A stretch of 64,000 bases of DNA from Shewanella glacialimarina (GCF_020511155.1 NZ_CP041216.1:1984001-2048000), one strand, 5' to 3'; shown: positions 35,666 to 46,041, numbered from the stretch's first letter. Notes: a model not told the origin generated them from the letters alone. Program-made: numbers and translations.

Positions 35666-36628
35666 GGTGATCTAGTATCCAATTTATAATTTAAAACCTG
35701 AATTTATTTTGTACTCTTTGTGGACATTTCGAATGGGGTTTTATGATTTTTACAGTCAGCAAACAGCTCATTCTTTCTTCATTTTTTGTCTAATGACCTA
35801 ATTAAGAATCAAAGTTCATATTGTCCTGAGTGAATAGAAGAGTAGGTTTTATACGTGGATCGATACATGATTAAAAGCGCATTTATTTCACACATACCAT
35901 GAGTAGTATTCATGTACTTGCTGTTTAAATATTTTCGATCACAAGTTGGATGTAAGTGATATTAATTAGTTTGTTGAGAATGTAATTGCTATTAAAATTT
36001 AAACTAACAAATTGATTGTTATGATAAGTTATATTATTTATTTATGATTAGTTATTATGTAATGCCCGCTAACATACCAAGTCGCGGTTTAAGCTGGTAT
36101 GGTGTGTTGTGTTTAAATTCGGTTCGCGCAAAGATGGCCTTTACTCTTGGCGCTGTTTGTCTGTTATGGCTTAGTAGGCATGGATTAGTAAAGCGATACT
36201 AGACAGAAACTTGTCAGCAATAACTGGCAGCATGACTTTTAATTGAAAATTACCCGACTGAGCTGTGATGATGATAGTTCATTACCGATCACTTCAGCGG
36301 CAATCTTGGCAAGCGCTTGAGGGATAACGTGATTAACTTTACCTGGTATTATCGATGATCCTGGCTGCAACGCCATTAAGCTAACTTTTTTGTAATTCGG
36401 CAATAGGGCTAGAATTAATCAATCATAAAGCATTGTTAATGTTAGTTTTTTATTGATGGTCAGGCTAGGGTGACAATGATAATGGTATAGCGATATCCCC
36501 GGGAATATGGCTTTTTTCTATGTTGACATGGTCATCACTTAAGCCCGCGGAACGATGCGGACTGAAGGCTTTATTTACCACAATTGGATTATCGTTGTAG
36601 TTGTTTGTTCACCCATTATTGATTTCGA
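35666..36628. other. Gene-free region upstream of mesX
   Basis: 963 bases. The left part (35666-36060) is very AT-rich and contains only the presumed mesX promoter. The right part contains the decayed fumC copy listed separately. There is no intact gene. Confidence 0.65.
36151..36440 (-). pseudogene. Decayed fumC fragment (copy B)
   Basis: On the minus strand it reads, through frameshifts, as [17 protein letters not shown], then [28 protein letters not shown] and LLIHAY. These match the region GSSIMPGKVNP to HACQAMTDK of intact fumC at 26610-26900. It lacks both ends, and there are in-frame stops. More weakly similar patches reach to about 36545. The first 30 bases are identical to fragment A at 22021-22050. 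Confidence 0.85.
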
Positions 36629-37540
36629 TTAAGGTGTGATTCTTGTATTTGTTGCCGCAATAATCATTTTGTTTCTGAGCCATTTATTCGCTGGCTCTTT
36701 GTCGACATTAACATGCCAGTATAAATGCACCCCAATATCGGGTAATTCAACTGGCATGGGGTAAATGGCGATATCAAGCATTTGACCGTACATGGCAGCG
36801 GCCGTTTTCGGTAATGTCAGTAACATGTCATTATTTAAGATCACTCTACACGCTGATAACGCATGCTGACACCGCAGAGATATTTTTCGATGTAAACCGA
36901 TACGTGACAGTTCAAAATCTTCCAAACTAGGCCCGGTTGAGCGAGATGACACCAATACATGCTCTAGACATAAATAAGTATCTAAATCGAGTGCGTCTGA
37001 AATAGCAGGATGATTCTTACGCGCAATAACAACCAGTTGATCTAACTCTAATTGCGTATGCATAATATTGTTGCTGACAGGGATCAAGGTATCAATGGCT
37101 AAATCAATGTCGCCGCTGGCCAGTTTGTTTTCAAGTTCTGTGCGTCTGACTCGCTTATTACTGCTTAAATTGATTGCTGGCGACTCTAACGACAAGCTTT
37201 GTTGTAATATGGGTAAATAGTAAGGTTCTAAGGAACCATGCAAGGATAATGAAAAGCTTTTGCGTGAGGTTAATGGTTCAAACTGTCTAGATTGCACTAG
37301 GCACACTTGTAATTGATGTAAGGCTTCGCGCACATCATCTATTACATTCTTCGCCACCGGAGTCGGGCGCATTTCATTACCTTGCCTGATAAATAAAGCA
37401 TCATCAAAATGAGTGCGTAATTTACCCAGCGAGTGGCTCACTGCTGGCTGGGATAGATTCAATACCGATGCCGCTTTAGTGATATTCCCTTCGCAATATA
37501 TTGCATCAAACACCACAAACAAATTCAAATCAATTTTCAT
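36629..37540 (-). CDS. LysR-type transcriptional regulator
   Basis: 303 residues. The DNA-binding domain is at 1-62 (NLFVVFDAIYCEGNITKAASVLNLSQPAVSHSLGKLR) with the LeuO/NodD-like opening DLNLFVVFDAI; a substrate-binding domain follows from about 90. The effector is unknown. It is divergent from the catabolic cluster that starts 290 bases away. A motif in front of it recurs in front of the maoC unit 8.5 kb away, so this is the best candidate regulator of the cluster. Confidence 0.92.
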   Translation of the reverse strand: MKIDLNLFVVFDAIYCEGNITKAASVLNLSQPAVSHSLGKLRTHFDDALFIRQGNEMRPTPVAKNVIDDVREALHQLQVCLVQSRQFEPLTSRKSFSLSLHGSLEPYYLPILQQSLSLESPAINLSSNKRVRRTELENKLASGDIDLAIDTLIPVSNNIMHTQLELDQLVVIARKNHPAISDALDLDTYLCLEHVLVSSRSTGPSLEDFELSRIGLHRKISLRCQHALSACRVILNNDMLLTLPKTAAAMYGQMLDIAIYPMPVELPDIGVHLYWHVNVDKEPANKWLRNKMIIAATNTRITP

Positions 37541-37612
37541 ATTTCATCCAGTGATCCCTTACTGTGCATTAACACCACCTAAGATGGCATACTATTTAAA
37601 TTATAAATAGTA

Positions 37613-37643
37613 GGGTATTAGAACTATTCATTTGTTCAATTTA
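37613..37643. promoter_or_regulatory. Candidate LysR operator, copy 1
   Basis: GTATTAGAAC followed by the 22-base ACTATTCATTTGTTCAAT-containing block. 21 of 22 positions (37622-37643) match 46129-46150. It lies about 80 bases upstream of the LysR start and about 185 before the phosphatase gene. Confidence 0.55.
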
Positions 37644-37827
37644 GATGTTGGCATTAGCATAGTCAAGTAGATTCGATACAGTGCGAAATGCATACAAAAT
37701 GACCGTTATGACAAGCAAATAAACGATATGACACAGCAGATTAAACGGCTGGTATTACACTCAAGTTACCAACGATTCATTGTTTACCTATTGAGTCATC
37801 AATCTTTTACTCAGTCAGAGACACTAA

Positions 37828-38562
37828 ATGGCAGCAATTTATTTGATTCGACATGGGCAAGCCTCTTTTGGCAGCACTGATTACGATCAATTATCAAACA
37901 AAGGTAGCCAGCAGGCGAGATTGTTGGGCGAGTATTGGCGTTCAAGGAGGGTCCCGAGTCATTGCTATTGCGGCGACTTGCTGCGTCATGGCCAAACGTT
38001 AACTCACTTTGTTAATGGATACCAAGGTGAGACCACACCTATAGTTATCCACTCTGGTTTTAACGAGTTTGATCATGTCGAGATTTTGCAGCAATACAAT
38101 CCCCTGTGGCATAACTTTGCCAAAATGAATGAAGCGTTAAATCAACTGGATGAGCCCAATAAGGCACTGCAGAAAGAATTCTATCAAGCACTTAAACGCT
38201 GGATTTCAGGCAATAACAATCATGAGTACAAAGAGAGTTGGCCGCAGTTTCAGGCACGCTGTATTCGCGCATTGCAAGATATTATTCAACAGCAATTAAG
38301 TCATAAACGCCAGTTACGTGCGGTGAACCATGAACCTAAACCGTCTAAAGACATTTTAGTGTTCACCTCAGGCGGTACCATTTCAGTGATCATCCAGCAC
38401 ATATTAAAATTAAACGATCAGCAAACATTAGCAATTAATCAACAAACCAGAAATACCAGCGTGACCAAATTGCTGTTTTCAGAAAATATGCTGAGCGTGG
38501 ATTATTTTAATAACTATAGCCATCTAGAGCAGGCTGGTGATGAGTGGATCACCTACAAGTAA
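37828..38562 (+). CDS. Histidine phosphatase superfamily protein
   Basis: 244 residues. The RHG motif LIRHGQASFG at residues 7-16 has the catalytic His9, and the second conserved block FTSGGTISVI has the usual His replaced by a Gly-Gly stretch in the place of the SHG motif, although other family members also vary here. Cytoplasmic. The substrate cannot be told; it could remove phosphate from a cluster intermediate or be a general phosphomonoesterase. First plus-strand gene of the catabolic cluster, 190 bases before the SDR, with an inverted repeat between. Confidence 0.82.
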   Translation: MAAIYLIRHGQASFGSTDYDQLSNKGSQQARLLGEYWRSRRVPSHCYCGDLLRHGQTLTHFVNGYQGETTPIVIHSGFNEFDHVEILQQYNPLWHNFAKMNEALNQLDEPNKALQKEFYQALKRWISGNNNHEYKESWPQFQARCIRALQDIIQQQLSHKRQLRAVNHEPKPSKDILVFTSGGTISVIIQHILKLNDQQTLAINQQTRNTSVTKLLFSENMLSVDYFNNYSHLEQAGDEWITYK

Positions 38563-38641
38563 ACTCGAGTGCCATTACACGTTTAAAAATAAGATTCAAA
38601 TGGAGTAACGTAAACATTGACTGACGCTATCAACAGCCGGT

Positions 38642-38669
38642 GTTTACTCGCTCAGTTCAGCGAGCAAAA
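38642..38669. other. Inverted repeat upstream of the first SDR gene
   Basis: CTCGCT-N6-AGCGAG core with outer GTTT/AAAC pairing. It may be a weak terminator for the phosphatase gene or an operator for the long operon starting at 38753. Confidence 0.5.
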
Positions 38670-38752
38670 CCAATATAACAATTTTACCCGAATACAATTA
38701 ATTCGAAGCTATTAACTCGAAAATGATTAACCCAAAATAATAAGGAAATAAC

Positions 38753-39523
38753 ATGAACAAGGGCGATTTATTTGATTTAACAGGGAAAGTTGCTTTAGTC
38801 ACCGGAGCCAGTCGTGGTATTGGCGAAAGTGTTGCTAAAGTATTAGCCCAGTATGGTGCTCATGTGATTGTATCAAGCCGAAAACTTGAAGCCTGCCAAA
38901 CCGTGGTAGATGAAATTGTTGCCGCAGGCGGCAGTGCACAAGCCATTGCCTGTCATATTGGCGAGTTAGATCAAATTGACTCAATTTTTGCTGCAATCAA
39001 ACAGCAACATGGCAAGCTGGATATTTTAGTCAATAATGCGGCGGCAAATCCTTATTTTGGTCACATTATTGATACTGATTTAATTGCCTTTCAAAAGACG
39101 GTTGATGTGAATATTCGGGGGTATTTCTTTATGTCGACTAAGGGCGCGCAATTAATGAAAGACAGTGGCGGTGGCGCTATTGTCAATGTTGCGTCAGTTA
39201 ATGGCGTGATCCCGGGCGATTACCAAGGTATCTACTCTATTACTAAAGCGGCAGTGATTTCAATGACGCAAGCTTTTGCTAAAGAATGTGCCCAATTTAA
39301 TATCCGCGTAAACGCATTATTACCCGGTGGTACCGACACTAAATTCGCTTCTGCTTTAGTTGATAATCCAGCCATTCTTAAGCAAATGATGCATCACGTA
39401 CCGATGAAGCGCGTGGCACAACCTGATGAAATGGCCGGCACTGTATTATATTTAGTCTCTAATGCATCAAGCTATACCACAGGTACAGCGATTAATGTTG
39501 ATGGTGGTTATTTGATTGGTTAA
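38753..39523 (+). CDS. SDR-family NAD(P)-dependent oxidoreductase (DHRS4-like)
   Basis: 256 residues, classical SDR. The cofactor motif TGASRGIG is at 18-25, NNAA at about 92, catalytic Ser in NVASVNG, and YSITK with Tyr and Lys. The C-terminal INVDGGY is typical. The overall order of motifs fits DHRS4/FabG-like carbonyl reductases. In this context it would oxidize or reduce a hydroxyl or keto group of the substrate before or after CoA activation; the LvaD-like reductase step is one possibility. AAGGAA lies 6 bases upstream. First gene of a plus-strand run of six. Confidence 0.88.
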   Translation: MNKGDLFDLTGKVALVTGASRGIGESVAKVLAQYGAHVIVSSRKLEACQTVVDEIVAAGGSAQAIACHIGELDQIDSIFAAIKQQHGKLDILVNNAAANPYFGHIIDTDLIAFQKTVDVNIRGYFFMSTKGAQLMKDSGGGAIVNVASVNGVIPGDYQGIYSITKAAVISMTQAFAKECAQFNIRVNALLPGGTDTKFASALVDNPAILKQMMHHVPMKRVAQPDEMAGTVLYLVSNASSYTTGTAINVDGGYLIG

Positions 39524-39623
39524 CTGCTTAATACTCAAGCTGGCTCCAATAGCAAATGCTTAAGCCATCTGAATAAGATAAACAACATAAAAATAAAGCA
39601 TCAATTAACGCTAGGAAGCAAAC

Positions 39624-40748
39624 ATGAATAGCGACAAAAACACCAGTGTAAATAGATTATTTGAACCCTTTGTCACAGCATCATTGTCACTTAAAAATAA
39701 GACCGTGATGGCGCCAATGACTCGAGCATTTTCGCCTAATTATATCCCTAATGATGAGGTAGCTGCATATTACCGTAGACGCGCCGAAGGCGATGTAGGC
39801 CTGATTATCACCGAAGGGACATTTATCTCCCATGAAGGGGCTAATGGGTACGAGAATGTGCCAGCTATTTATGGTGACCAAGCATTAGCTGGTTGGAAGC
39901 ATGTTGTTGATGAAGTGCATGCCGCTGGCGGCAAAATTGCACCCCAACTTTGGCATGTGGGTTCGGTAAGAAAGTCAGGTATAGGTCCACAAAAAGAGTC
40001 ACCAGCTTATAGTCCTTCTGGTTTGTATAAGCCTGGTGCTGCAAATGGCGTTGCCATGACCCAAGACGATATAGACGCCGTTGTTGCATCATTTGCTCAA
40101 GCCGCGCTTGATGCTAAAAACATCGGTTTTGATGCCATCGAGGTGCATGGTGCTCATGGCTACTTAGTCGATCAGTTTTTCTGGGAAGGGACCAATAAAC
40201 GCACCGATAAATACGGTGGCTCATTAGAAAATCGCACCCGTTTTGGTGTTGAAATCGTTAATGCCATCCGCGCTGCTGTGGGTGATGACTTTACCATTAT
40301 CTTCCGTTTTTCGCAGTGGAAACAACAAGATTATAACGCCAAGTTGTGCCAAACACCTGAAGAACTTGATACATTTTTAGGTTTATTAAGTGATGCTGGC
40401 GTTGATATTTTCCATGCCAGTACTCGTCGTTTTTGGGTTGCAGAATTTGCTGGTTCAGATCTTGGGCTTGCTGGTTGGACTAAAAAATTAACTAACAAGC
40501 CGGTGATTACTGTGGGTAATGTCGGCCTAGATGCTGATTTTATCGGTGAGGGTAATGCTGATTTGTCGGGTACTTCAAATCCAACCGGTATTGATGAGTT
40601 ATTAGTGCGCTTAAACAATGATGAATTTGATTTAGTTGCCATTGGGCGGGCGCTTTTAGTTGATCCTCAGTGGGTTAAAAAAATCCAGCACAACGCTATT
40701 GATGAGATTAAACCGTTTAATAAGAAGTCATTAATGTCGTTAAGTTAA
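39624..40748 (+). CDS. NADH:flavin oxidoreductase, Old Yellow Enzyme family
   Basis: 374 residues with an FMN-binding TIM barrel. The N-terminal KNKTVMAPMTRAFSP, the active-site HGAHGYLVDQFFW pair of His, the GGSLENRTRF loop and the phosphate-binding VAIGRALLVDP are visible. These enzymes reduce activated C=C bonds such as alpha,beta-unsaturated ketones and esters. There is no 4Fe-4S domain, so it is not a full 2,4-dienoyl-CoA reductase. It may reduce enone intermediates of the cluster. Confidence 0.92.
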   Translation: MNSDKNTSVNRLFEPFVTASLSLKNKTVMAPMTRAFSPNYIPNDEVAAYYRRRAEGDVGLIITEGTFISHEGANGYENVPAIYGDQALAGWKHVVDEVHAAGGKIAPQLWHVGSVRKSGIGPQKESPAYSPSGLYKPGAANGVAMTQDDIDAVVASFAQAALDAKNIGFDAIEVHGAHGYLVDQFFWEGTNKRTDKYGGSLENRTRFGVEIVNAIRAAVGDDFTIIFRFSQWKQQDYNAKLCQTPEELDTFLGLLSDAGVDIFHASTRRFWVAEFAGSDLGLAGWTKKLTNKPVITVGNVGLDADFIGEGNADLSGTSNPTGIDELLVRLNNDEFDLVAIGRALLVDPQWVKKIQHNAIDEIKPFNKKSLMSLS

Positions 40749-40822
40749 TCGCTTGAGTCAGTGGGTCGACGCTCATTACCACAACGATTAACGCAGTTAT
40801 TACCGGGTAAAAGGATACAGTA

Positions 40823-42034
40823 ATGAATTTTGAATACAGCGAAAAAGTTCAAGGATTAATCAAGCGAGTCAACGACTTTATGGATTTACATGTATTTCCT
40901 GTCGAAGAAGAAATGCATAAGCAAGTTCAGCTCGAACCATGGTCAACGCCGCCGTTAATGGAACAACTTAAAGCCAAAGCCAAAGCTGAAGGTTTATGGA
41001 ATTTGTTTCTACCGGTTGCCTACGGTAAATACAGTGCTGGATTAACCAATTTAGAATATGCCCCGTTGGCCGAAATTATGGGCAAAGTCATGTGGGCGTC
41101 AGAAGTATTCAACTGCGCGGCACCCGATACCGGCAACATGGAAGTACTGGCCAAATATGGTAATGATGCACAAAAGAAACAATGGTTAGAGCCCTTACTG
41201 GACGGAAAAATACGCTCCGCTTTTGCGATGACAGAACCTGAAGTCGCCTCAAGCGATGCCACTAATATTGAACTGAGCATAGTGCGTGATGGCAATGAAT
41301 ACGTGATTAATGGCCGCAAATTTTACATTAGCGGCGCATGTCGCAAACAGTGTGAAATCATGATCGTGATGGGTAAAACAGATGCTGAAAATAGCAACCG
41401 TTATATTCAGCAATCTCAAGTGCTTGTGCCGATGAACACCCCTGGTGTCACCATGGTAAGACCGATGAAAGTGTTCGGCTATGATGATTCACCAGAAGGC
41501 CATGCTGAGGTAACGTTTACCAATGTGCGTGTGCCGCTGGAAAATATTATAGCTGGCGAAGGCAAAGGTTTTGAAATTGCCCAAGGACGTCTTGGCCCTG
41601 GGCGCATTCATCACTGCATGCGTTCAATCGGTATTGCTCAGCGCGCGCTTGATTTAATGTGCAAACGCGTTGGCGAGCGTATTGTATTTGGTCAACCCAT
41701 GATCAAACAGCAGTCGGTTCGCGAAGATATAGCCAAATCAGCCTGCCAAATTGAACAAGCTCGTTTAATGACCTTAAAAGCAGCCCAGAAAATGGATGCT
41801 GAAGGCAATAAAGCAGCTAAAGAATTGATCGCTATGATTAAAATTGTTGCCCCAAGTATGTCTCTTGATGTGATCGACCGCGCGATTCAATGCCATGGCG
41901 CAGTAGGTGTCAGTCAAGATACTTTCTTAGCGCATGCCTGGGCTGGCCAGAGAACGTTGCGTTTAGCGGATGGCCCAGATCAAGTTCATATGATGCAGCT
42001 GGGTCGTGATTTAGTAAAAAAGATAGCTGGGTAA
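40823..42034 (+). CDS. Acyl-CoA dehydrogenase resembling the ACAD11 dehydrogenase half (LvaC-like)
   Basis: 403 residues, full acyl-CoA dehydrogenase fold. The match to the ACAD domain of human ACAD11 is strong as I recall it: [56 protein letters not shown] and [11 protein letters not shown]. The usual YEGT segment holding the catalytic Glu of short/medium-chain enzymes reads LADGPDQ here. ACAD10/11 and LvaC act on 4-phospho-acyl-CoA, removing phosphate to yield the 2-enoyl-CoA. The next gene encodes the matching kinase, so that reaction is the best prediction. Confidence 0.87.
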   Translation: MNFEYSEKVQGLIKRVNDFMDLHVFPVEEEMHKQVQLEPWSTPPLMEQLKAKAKAEGLWNLFLPVAYGKYSAGLTNLEYAPLAEIMGKVMWASEVFNCAAPDTGNMEVLAKYGNDAQKKQWLEPLLDGKIRSAFAMTEPEVASSDATNIELSIVRDGNEYVINGRKFYISGACRKQCEIMIVMGKTDAENSNRYIQQSQVLVPMNTPGVTMVRPMKVFGYDDSPEGHAEVTFTNVRVPLENIIAGEGKGFEIAQGRLGPGRIHHCMRSIGIAQRALDLMCKRVGERIVFGQPMIKQQSVREDIAKSACQIEQARLMTLKAAQKMDAEGNKAAKELIAMIKIVAPSMSLDVIDRAIQCHGAVGVSQDTFLAHAWAGQRTLRLADGPDQVHMMQLGRDLVKKIAG

Positions 42035-42130
42035 ATAAATGTTTAGGGTGAAACGCAACAAGCGTTTCAAGGCGTAATCGTACTTTTTCTCAGCCAAGCT
42101 AAATCCATCAAACAACGAGAGTATTGCTAA

Positions 42131-43171
42131 ATGTCACAAGTATTCCCCATTGATAATGAACAACTTAGCGCTTATTTAGAGCAGCATGTCGCCGACTTTA
42201 CAGGGCCAATCACCTTAGAAAAATTTTCAGGTGGTCAATCCAATCCCACTTACAAAGTGACCTCGCCAACAGGTGTGTATGTGTTGCGTCGTCAACCGCC
42301 TGGCAAATTATTAAAATCAGCCCATGCAGTCGATCGTGAATATCGGGTATTACATGCGCTAAAAGACAGTGATGTACCAGTGGCAAAAGTATTTCATCTG
42401 TGTCAAGACAGCAGCGTTATTGGTTCAATGTTTTATATTATGCAATTTTGCGATGGCACTGTGTATTGGAGTGCATCATTAGCCGAAATAGACAGTAATG
42501 ATCGACGCTCAGCTATGTATGACGCGATGAATAAAGTCTTGGTAGCGCTGCACAGTGTCGATGTTGATGCCGTCGGGTTAGTTGATTATGGTAAAGCGGG
42601 CAATTACTTTGAACGTCAACTCGGTCGTTGGACATCACAATATCGTGCCACAGAATTACACAATATTGCTGCGATGGATGTATTAATTGACTGGCTTAAA
42701 GATAATCTACCCAGTGATGATGGTCGTGTTTGCTTAGTACACGGTGACTTTCGCTTAGACAACATGATGTTTGCCAAAGATTCACCAGAGATTATTGCTT
42801 TACTGGATTGGGAGTTATCGACCTTAGGCCATCCCTTTGCTGATTTAGCATACCAATGTATGCAACTGCGTATGCCAGCAGGTATGGGCAGCATTGATGG
42901 TTTAAAAGATATCGACCGCGCCAGCTTAGGGATTCCGTCTGAAGAGGAATATGTCGCGCAATATTGTCAACGCATGGGTTTTGAACAGATTGAGCACTGG
43001 GGTTTTTATCTGGCTTTCAGTTTCTTCCGCTTAGCAGCGATCGCACAAGGTGTCGCGAAGCGAGCTACGGAAGGTAATGCCTCCAATGAACACGCTAATA
43101 AAGTGGGATCGTTTGTTGAGCCTCTAGCCAAAATGGCCTTAGACGTCATTGCTTGTGAGGCTAAACAATAA
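42131..43171 (+). CDS. Aminoglycoside-phosphotransferase-like kinase (LvaA/ACAD11 N-domain type)
   Basis: 346 residues, APH kinase fold. The ATP-binding SGGQSNPTYKV is at about 36-46, the catalytic loop HGDFRLDN at about 203-210, and the metal-binding LLDWELSTLGHP follows. The PPGKLLKSAH motif and C-terminal FRLAAIAQGVAKR also match the N-terminal kinase domain of ACAD11. In ACAD11 and LvaA this domain phosphorylates the 4-hydroxyl of 4-hydroxyacyl-CoA. Here the kinase is a separate gene 96 bases after its dehydrogenase partner, in reversed order compared with the fusion. Confidence 0.88.
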   Translation: MSQVFPIDNEQLSAYLEQHVADFTGPITLEKFSGGQSNPTYKVTSPTGVYVLRRQPPGKLLKSAHAVDREYRVLHALKDSDVPVAKVFHLCQDSSVIGSMFYIMQFCDGTVYWSASLAEIDSNDRRSAMYDAMNKVLVALHSVDVDAVGLVDYGKAGNYFERQLGRWTSQYRATELHNIAAMDVLIDWLKDNLPSDDGRVCLVHGDFRLDNMMFAKDSPEIIALLDWELSTLGHPFADLAYQCMQLRMPAGMGSIDGLKDIDRASLGIPSEEEYVAQYCQRMGFEQIEHWGFYLAFSFFRLAAIAQGVAKRATEGNASNEHANKVGSFVEPLAKMALDVIACEAKQ

Positions 43172-43233
43172 CATCAGATCAGCCATATGATAAAACAACA
43201 TCAAAAAGACCCTCAATTACAGGAGTGACTTGC

Positions 43234-43995
43234 ATGGATCCATTATTAGACTTTACCGGCAAGGTTGCCGTTATCACCGGCGCCGCTCAAGGCTTTGGTC
43301 AGTTACTGGCACAAGAATTAGCCAAACGCGGCGCTAAGTTAGTGATTAGCGACATTAATGAAGCAGGTGTACGTAAGGTGGCGGATGATATTGCCTCTCG
43401 CGGCGCCGAGGTTATTGCTATGCAATGTGATGTGTCCAAAGAGGCGTCATGCAAAGCCATGGTTGATAGTGCGATTGAGCATTTTGGTCGAGTCGATATT
43501 GGGGTTAATAATGCCGGTATTGCCCATGAGTTTATGCCGCTTCATCTTATAGATGAAGCGATTATGGACAGCCAATTTGCGGTTAATGTTAAAGGTGTAC
43601 AATTTGGTATGCGCCATCAGATACAGCAAATGCTAAAACAAGGCGAGGGCGTCATTCTCAATGTCAGTTCGATGGCTGGTCTTGGCGGCGCAGCCAGAGG
43701 CAGCGCGTATTCAATGGCTAAACATGCGGTAATTGGCTTAACCAAAACTGGCGCGGTTGAATACGGTCGTAACAATATTCGCATCAATGCAATATGCCCA
43801 TTCTTTACCCTTACGCCTATGGTGACGAATTTTGCTGATGAAGAAAAACAAAAGAAAATGGCCCTCGGCGCGCCAATGAACCGTTTAGGTGAGCCGAAAG
43901 AGATCGTTGCCGTGATGCTGATGATGTTATCTCCTGCCAATACCTATATGACAGGCCAATGTATTGCGGTCGACGGTGGCGTATCAGCCTATTAA
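43234..43995 (+). CDS. SDR-family oxidoreductase
   Basis: 253 residues from ATG 43234, which has AGGAG 8 bases upstream. Cofactor motif TGAAQGFG, NNAG at about 90, catalytic Ser in LNVSSMAGL, YSMAK with Tyr and Lys, and C-terminal AVDGGVSAY. A 3-oxoacyl or beta/gamma-hydroxy dehydrogenase role is likely. The start and end MDPLLDF...GGVSAY distinguish it from the other two SDRs; it is immediately after the kinase in the same unit and may provide the keto-hydroxy interconversion (LvaD-like). Confidence 0.88.
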   Translation: MDPLLDFTGKVAVITGAAQGFGQLLAQELAKRGAKLVISDINEAGVRKVADDIASRGAEVIAMQCDVSKEASCKAMVDSAIEHFGRVDIGVNNAGIAHEFMPLHLIDEAIMDSQFAVNVKGVQFGMRHQIQQMLKQGEGVILNVSSMAGLGGAARGSAYSMAKHAVIGLTKTGAVEYGRNNIRINAICPFFTLTPMVTNFADEEKQKKMALGAPMNRLGEPKEIVAVMLMMLSPANTYMTGQCIAVDGGVSAY

Positions 43996-44116
43996 GTTGC
44001 GCTTTGCAGTCAGTATCATTGACGCGGTTGCTCGTGCAGTTAGCGTAAACATATGCTGAGTCGTTCGCTACGTCATTTACACGTTCTAGAAGAAAACACA
44101 ATAAGAAGAGAATATT

Positions 44117-45922
44117 ATGCCTGCGACGTTAATGAATCAACGTGACCTAGAATTCATGCTGTATGAACTGTTTGATAGTGAAGCATTAACCAGCAGAGAT
44201 CGCTATCAAGATCATGATCGCCAAACGTTTAATGAGGTGGTCAATACTGCCAAAACAATTGCAGAAAAATATTTTCTTCCAATTCGTCAAAAGCTCGATA
44301 CCCATCAGCCTACTTTTGATGGCAAAAAAGTACACATTATCCCAGAACTTAAAACCGCCATCGACGCAGTAAACGAGTCGGGCATTGGCGCTGCAACAGC
44401 AGATTATGAGTTAGGTGGTATGCAACTGCCGCCAATAATTGCCAGTGCAGCAGGGGCGTATCTCAGTGTTGCCGGTGGTGTTGGCATGGGGTACAACATG
44501 TTGACCACGGCGAATGCCAATTTACTGCAAGCCCATGGCAATGCTGAGTTGATTGAAACCTGGGTTAAACCTATGCGTGAAGGCCGATTTATGGGCACCA
44601 TGGCCATGACAGAGCCCGGTAGTGGATCTGCTTTAGGTGATTTAATTACCAAAGCGGTAAAAGCCGATGATGGTACATATCGGATTACGGGCAATAAAAT
44701 CTATATTTCCGGTGGCGATCACGATTTAAGCGACAACATCGTTCATTTAGTATTGGCTCGAATTCAAGGAGCACCTAAAGGTGTTAAAGGCATTTCGTTA
44801 TTTGTGGTACCTAAGTTTTTACTCAATGACGATGGCAGCATTGGTGCAGACAATGACGTAGCTCTGGCAGGTTTGTTTCATAAAATGGGTGGTCGTGCGC
44901 AAACGTCAACAGCACTGAGTTTTGGTGAAAAACAAGGCTCCATTGGCTATTTAGTCGGTGAAGAACATTGTGGCTTAAAGTATATGTTTCACATGATGAA
45001 CGAAGCCCGCATTATGGTTGGCACCAGTGGCGCAGTTTTGGCGGTAGCGGGATATCAATATTCAGTCGATTACGCCAAAAACCGCCCCCAAGGTCGATTA
45101 CCCTCGTGTAAAGATCCACAATCACCTATGGTGAATATTATTGAGCATGCTGATGTAAAACGCATGCTGTTAGCCCAAAAAGCCTATGCGGAAGGTGCGA
45201 TGGCTTTAGTGCTATATGGCACTCAATTAAGTGATGATGAACGTACTGCTGTCACAGCCGAGCAACGCCAATATGCCCATATATTGTTGGATTTTTTAAC
45301 CCCTATTATTAAAACCTGGCCGTCAGAATATGGCCCCAAAGCTAATTCACTGGCGATTCAAGTGATGGGCGGTCACGGTTATATTAACGAGCATCCGGTT
45401 GAAATGTTCTATCGTGATAATCGCTTAAACCCCATTCATGAAGGTACCACTGGGATTCAATCATTAGATTTGATCACCCGCAAAGTACCGATGAATAACT
45501 TACAAGGTTATAAGGCGACCTTAGCTGAAATGGTCATCACCATTGATGAGGCAAAACACTATCCGAGTTTACAAGAGTTTTCTAGCCAATTAACCCAAGC
45601 AGTTGATACCTTAAGTACCACAACCGAAGCAGTGTTAGCGGCAATGTCGACTAAGAATATTGATCTCGCTCTGGCCAATTCGGTTAAATATTTAGATTTG
45701 TTTGGTCATGTTATTATTGCCTGGTTGTGGCTCAAGCAAAGTATTGTCGCCACTAAAGCGATAGCTGAACAACCGCATCAAGCTGATATGGATTTTTATC
45801 AAGGTAAATTGCTAGCGTGTCAGTATTTTTATCGCTTTGAATTACCTGAAATTAACGTTTGGTCAAACCTACTCATTACCACAGATAGCACTTGCTTTGA
45901 TATGAAGCCTGATTGGTTCTGA
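44117..45922 (+). CDS. Long acyl-CoA dehydrogenase with C-terminal extension (DmdC/AcdB-like)
   Basis: 601 residues. The dehydrogenase core spans about 40-460, with MTEPGSGSALGDL, QVMGGHGYINE and catalytic Glu in HEGTTGIQSLDL. About 130 further C-terminal residues form the extension typical of the large acyl-CoA dehydrogenases (the DmdC group). It forms 2-enoyl-CoA from the saturated acyl-CoA, passing electrons to ETF. It ends the first plus-strand transcription unit, with a terminator 90 bases downstream. Confidence 0.92.
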   Translation: MPATLMNQRDLEFMLYELFDSEALTSRDRYQDHDRQTFNEVVNTAKTIAEKYFLPIRQKLDTHQPTFDGKKVHIIPELKTAIDAVNESGIGAATADYELGGMQLPPIIASAAGAYLSVAGGVGMGYNMLTTANANLLQAHGNAELIETWVKPMREGRFMGTMAMTEPGSGSALGDLITKAVKADDGTYRITGNKIYISGGDHDLSDNIVHLVLARIQGAPKGVKGISLFVVPKFLLNDDGSIGADNDVALAGLFHKMGGRAQTSTALSFGEKQGSIGYLVGEEHCGLKYMFHMMNEARIMVGTSGAVLAVAGYQYSVDYAKNRPQGRLPSCKDPQSPMVNIIEHADVKRMLLAQKAYAEGAMALVLYGTQLSDDERTAVTAEQRQYAHILLDFLTPIIKTWPSEYGPKANSLAIQVMGGHGYINEHPVEMFYRDNRLNPIHEGTTGIQSLDLITRKVPMNNLQGYKATLAEMVITIDEAKHYPSLQEFSSQLTQAVDTLSTTTEAVLAAMSTKNIDLALANSVKYLDLFGHVIIAWLWLKQSIVATKAIAEQPHQADMDFYQGKLLACQYFYRFELPEINVWSNLLITTDSTCFDMKPDWF

Positions 45923-46010
45923 TTCAATGTGAATTAAACCGGCTTAAAATGCGGTTAGGCTTATTGGTCTAATCTAGTTTTAGGTAAGCGTTATAAAATC
46001 TATTTTAATC

Positions 46011-46041
46011 AAAACATTACCGCCAAATGCAGTAATGTTTT
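46011..46041 (+). terminator. Rho-independent terminator after the long acyl-CoA dehydrogenase gene
   Basis: 10-bp arms (AAAACATTAC and GTAATGTTTT) around an 11-base loop, followed by further T. It separates the first catabolic unit (38753-45922) from the maoC unit. Confidence 0.82.

Noticed and set aside
35666..36060. Riboswitch or MetJ boxes upstream of mesX
   Set aside because: No AGACGTCT-like boxes and no conserved SAM or cobalamin riboswitch core could be seen.
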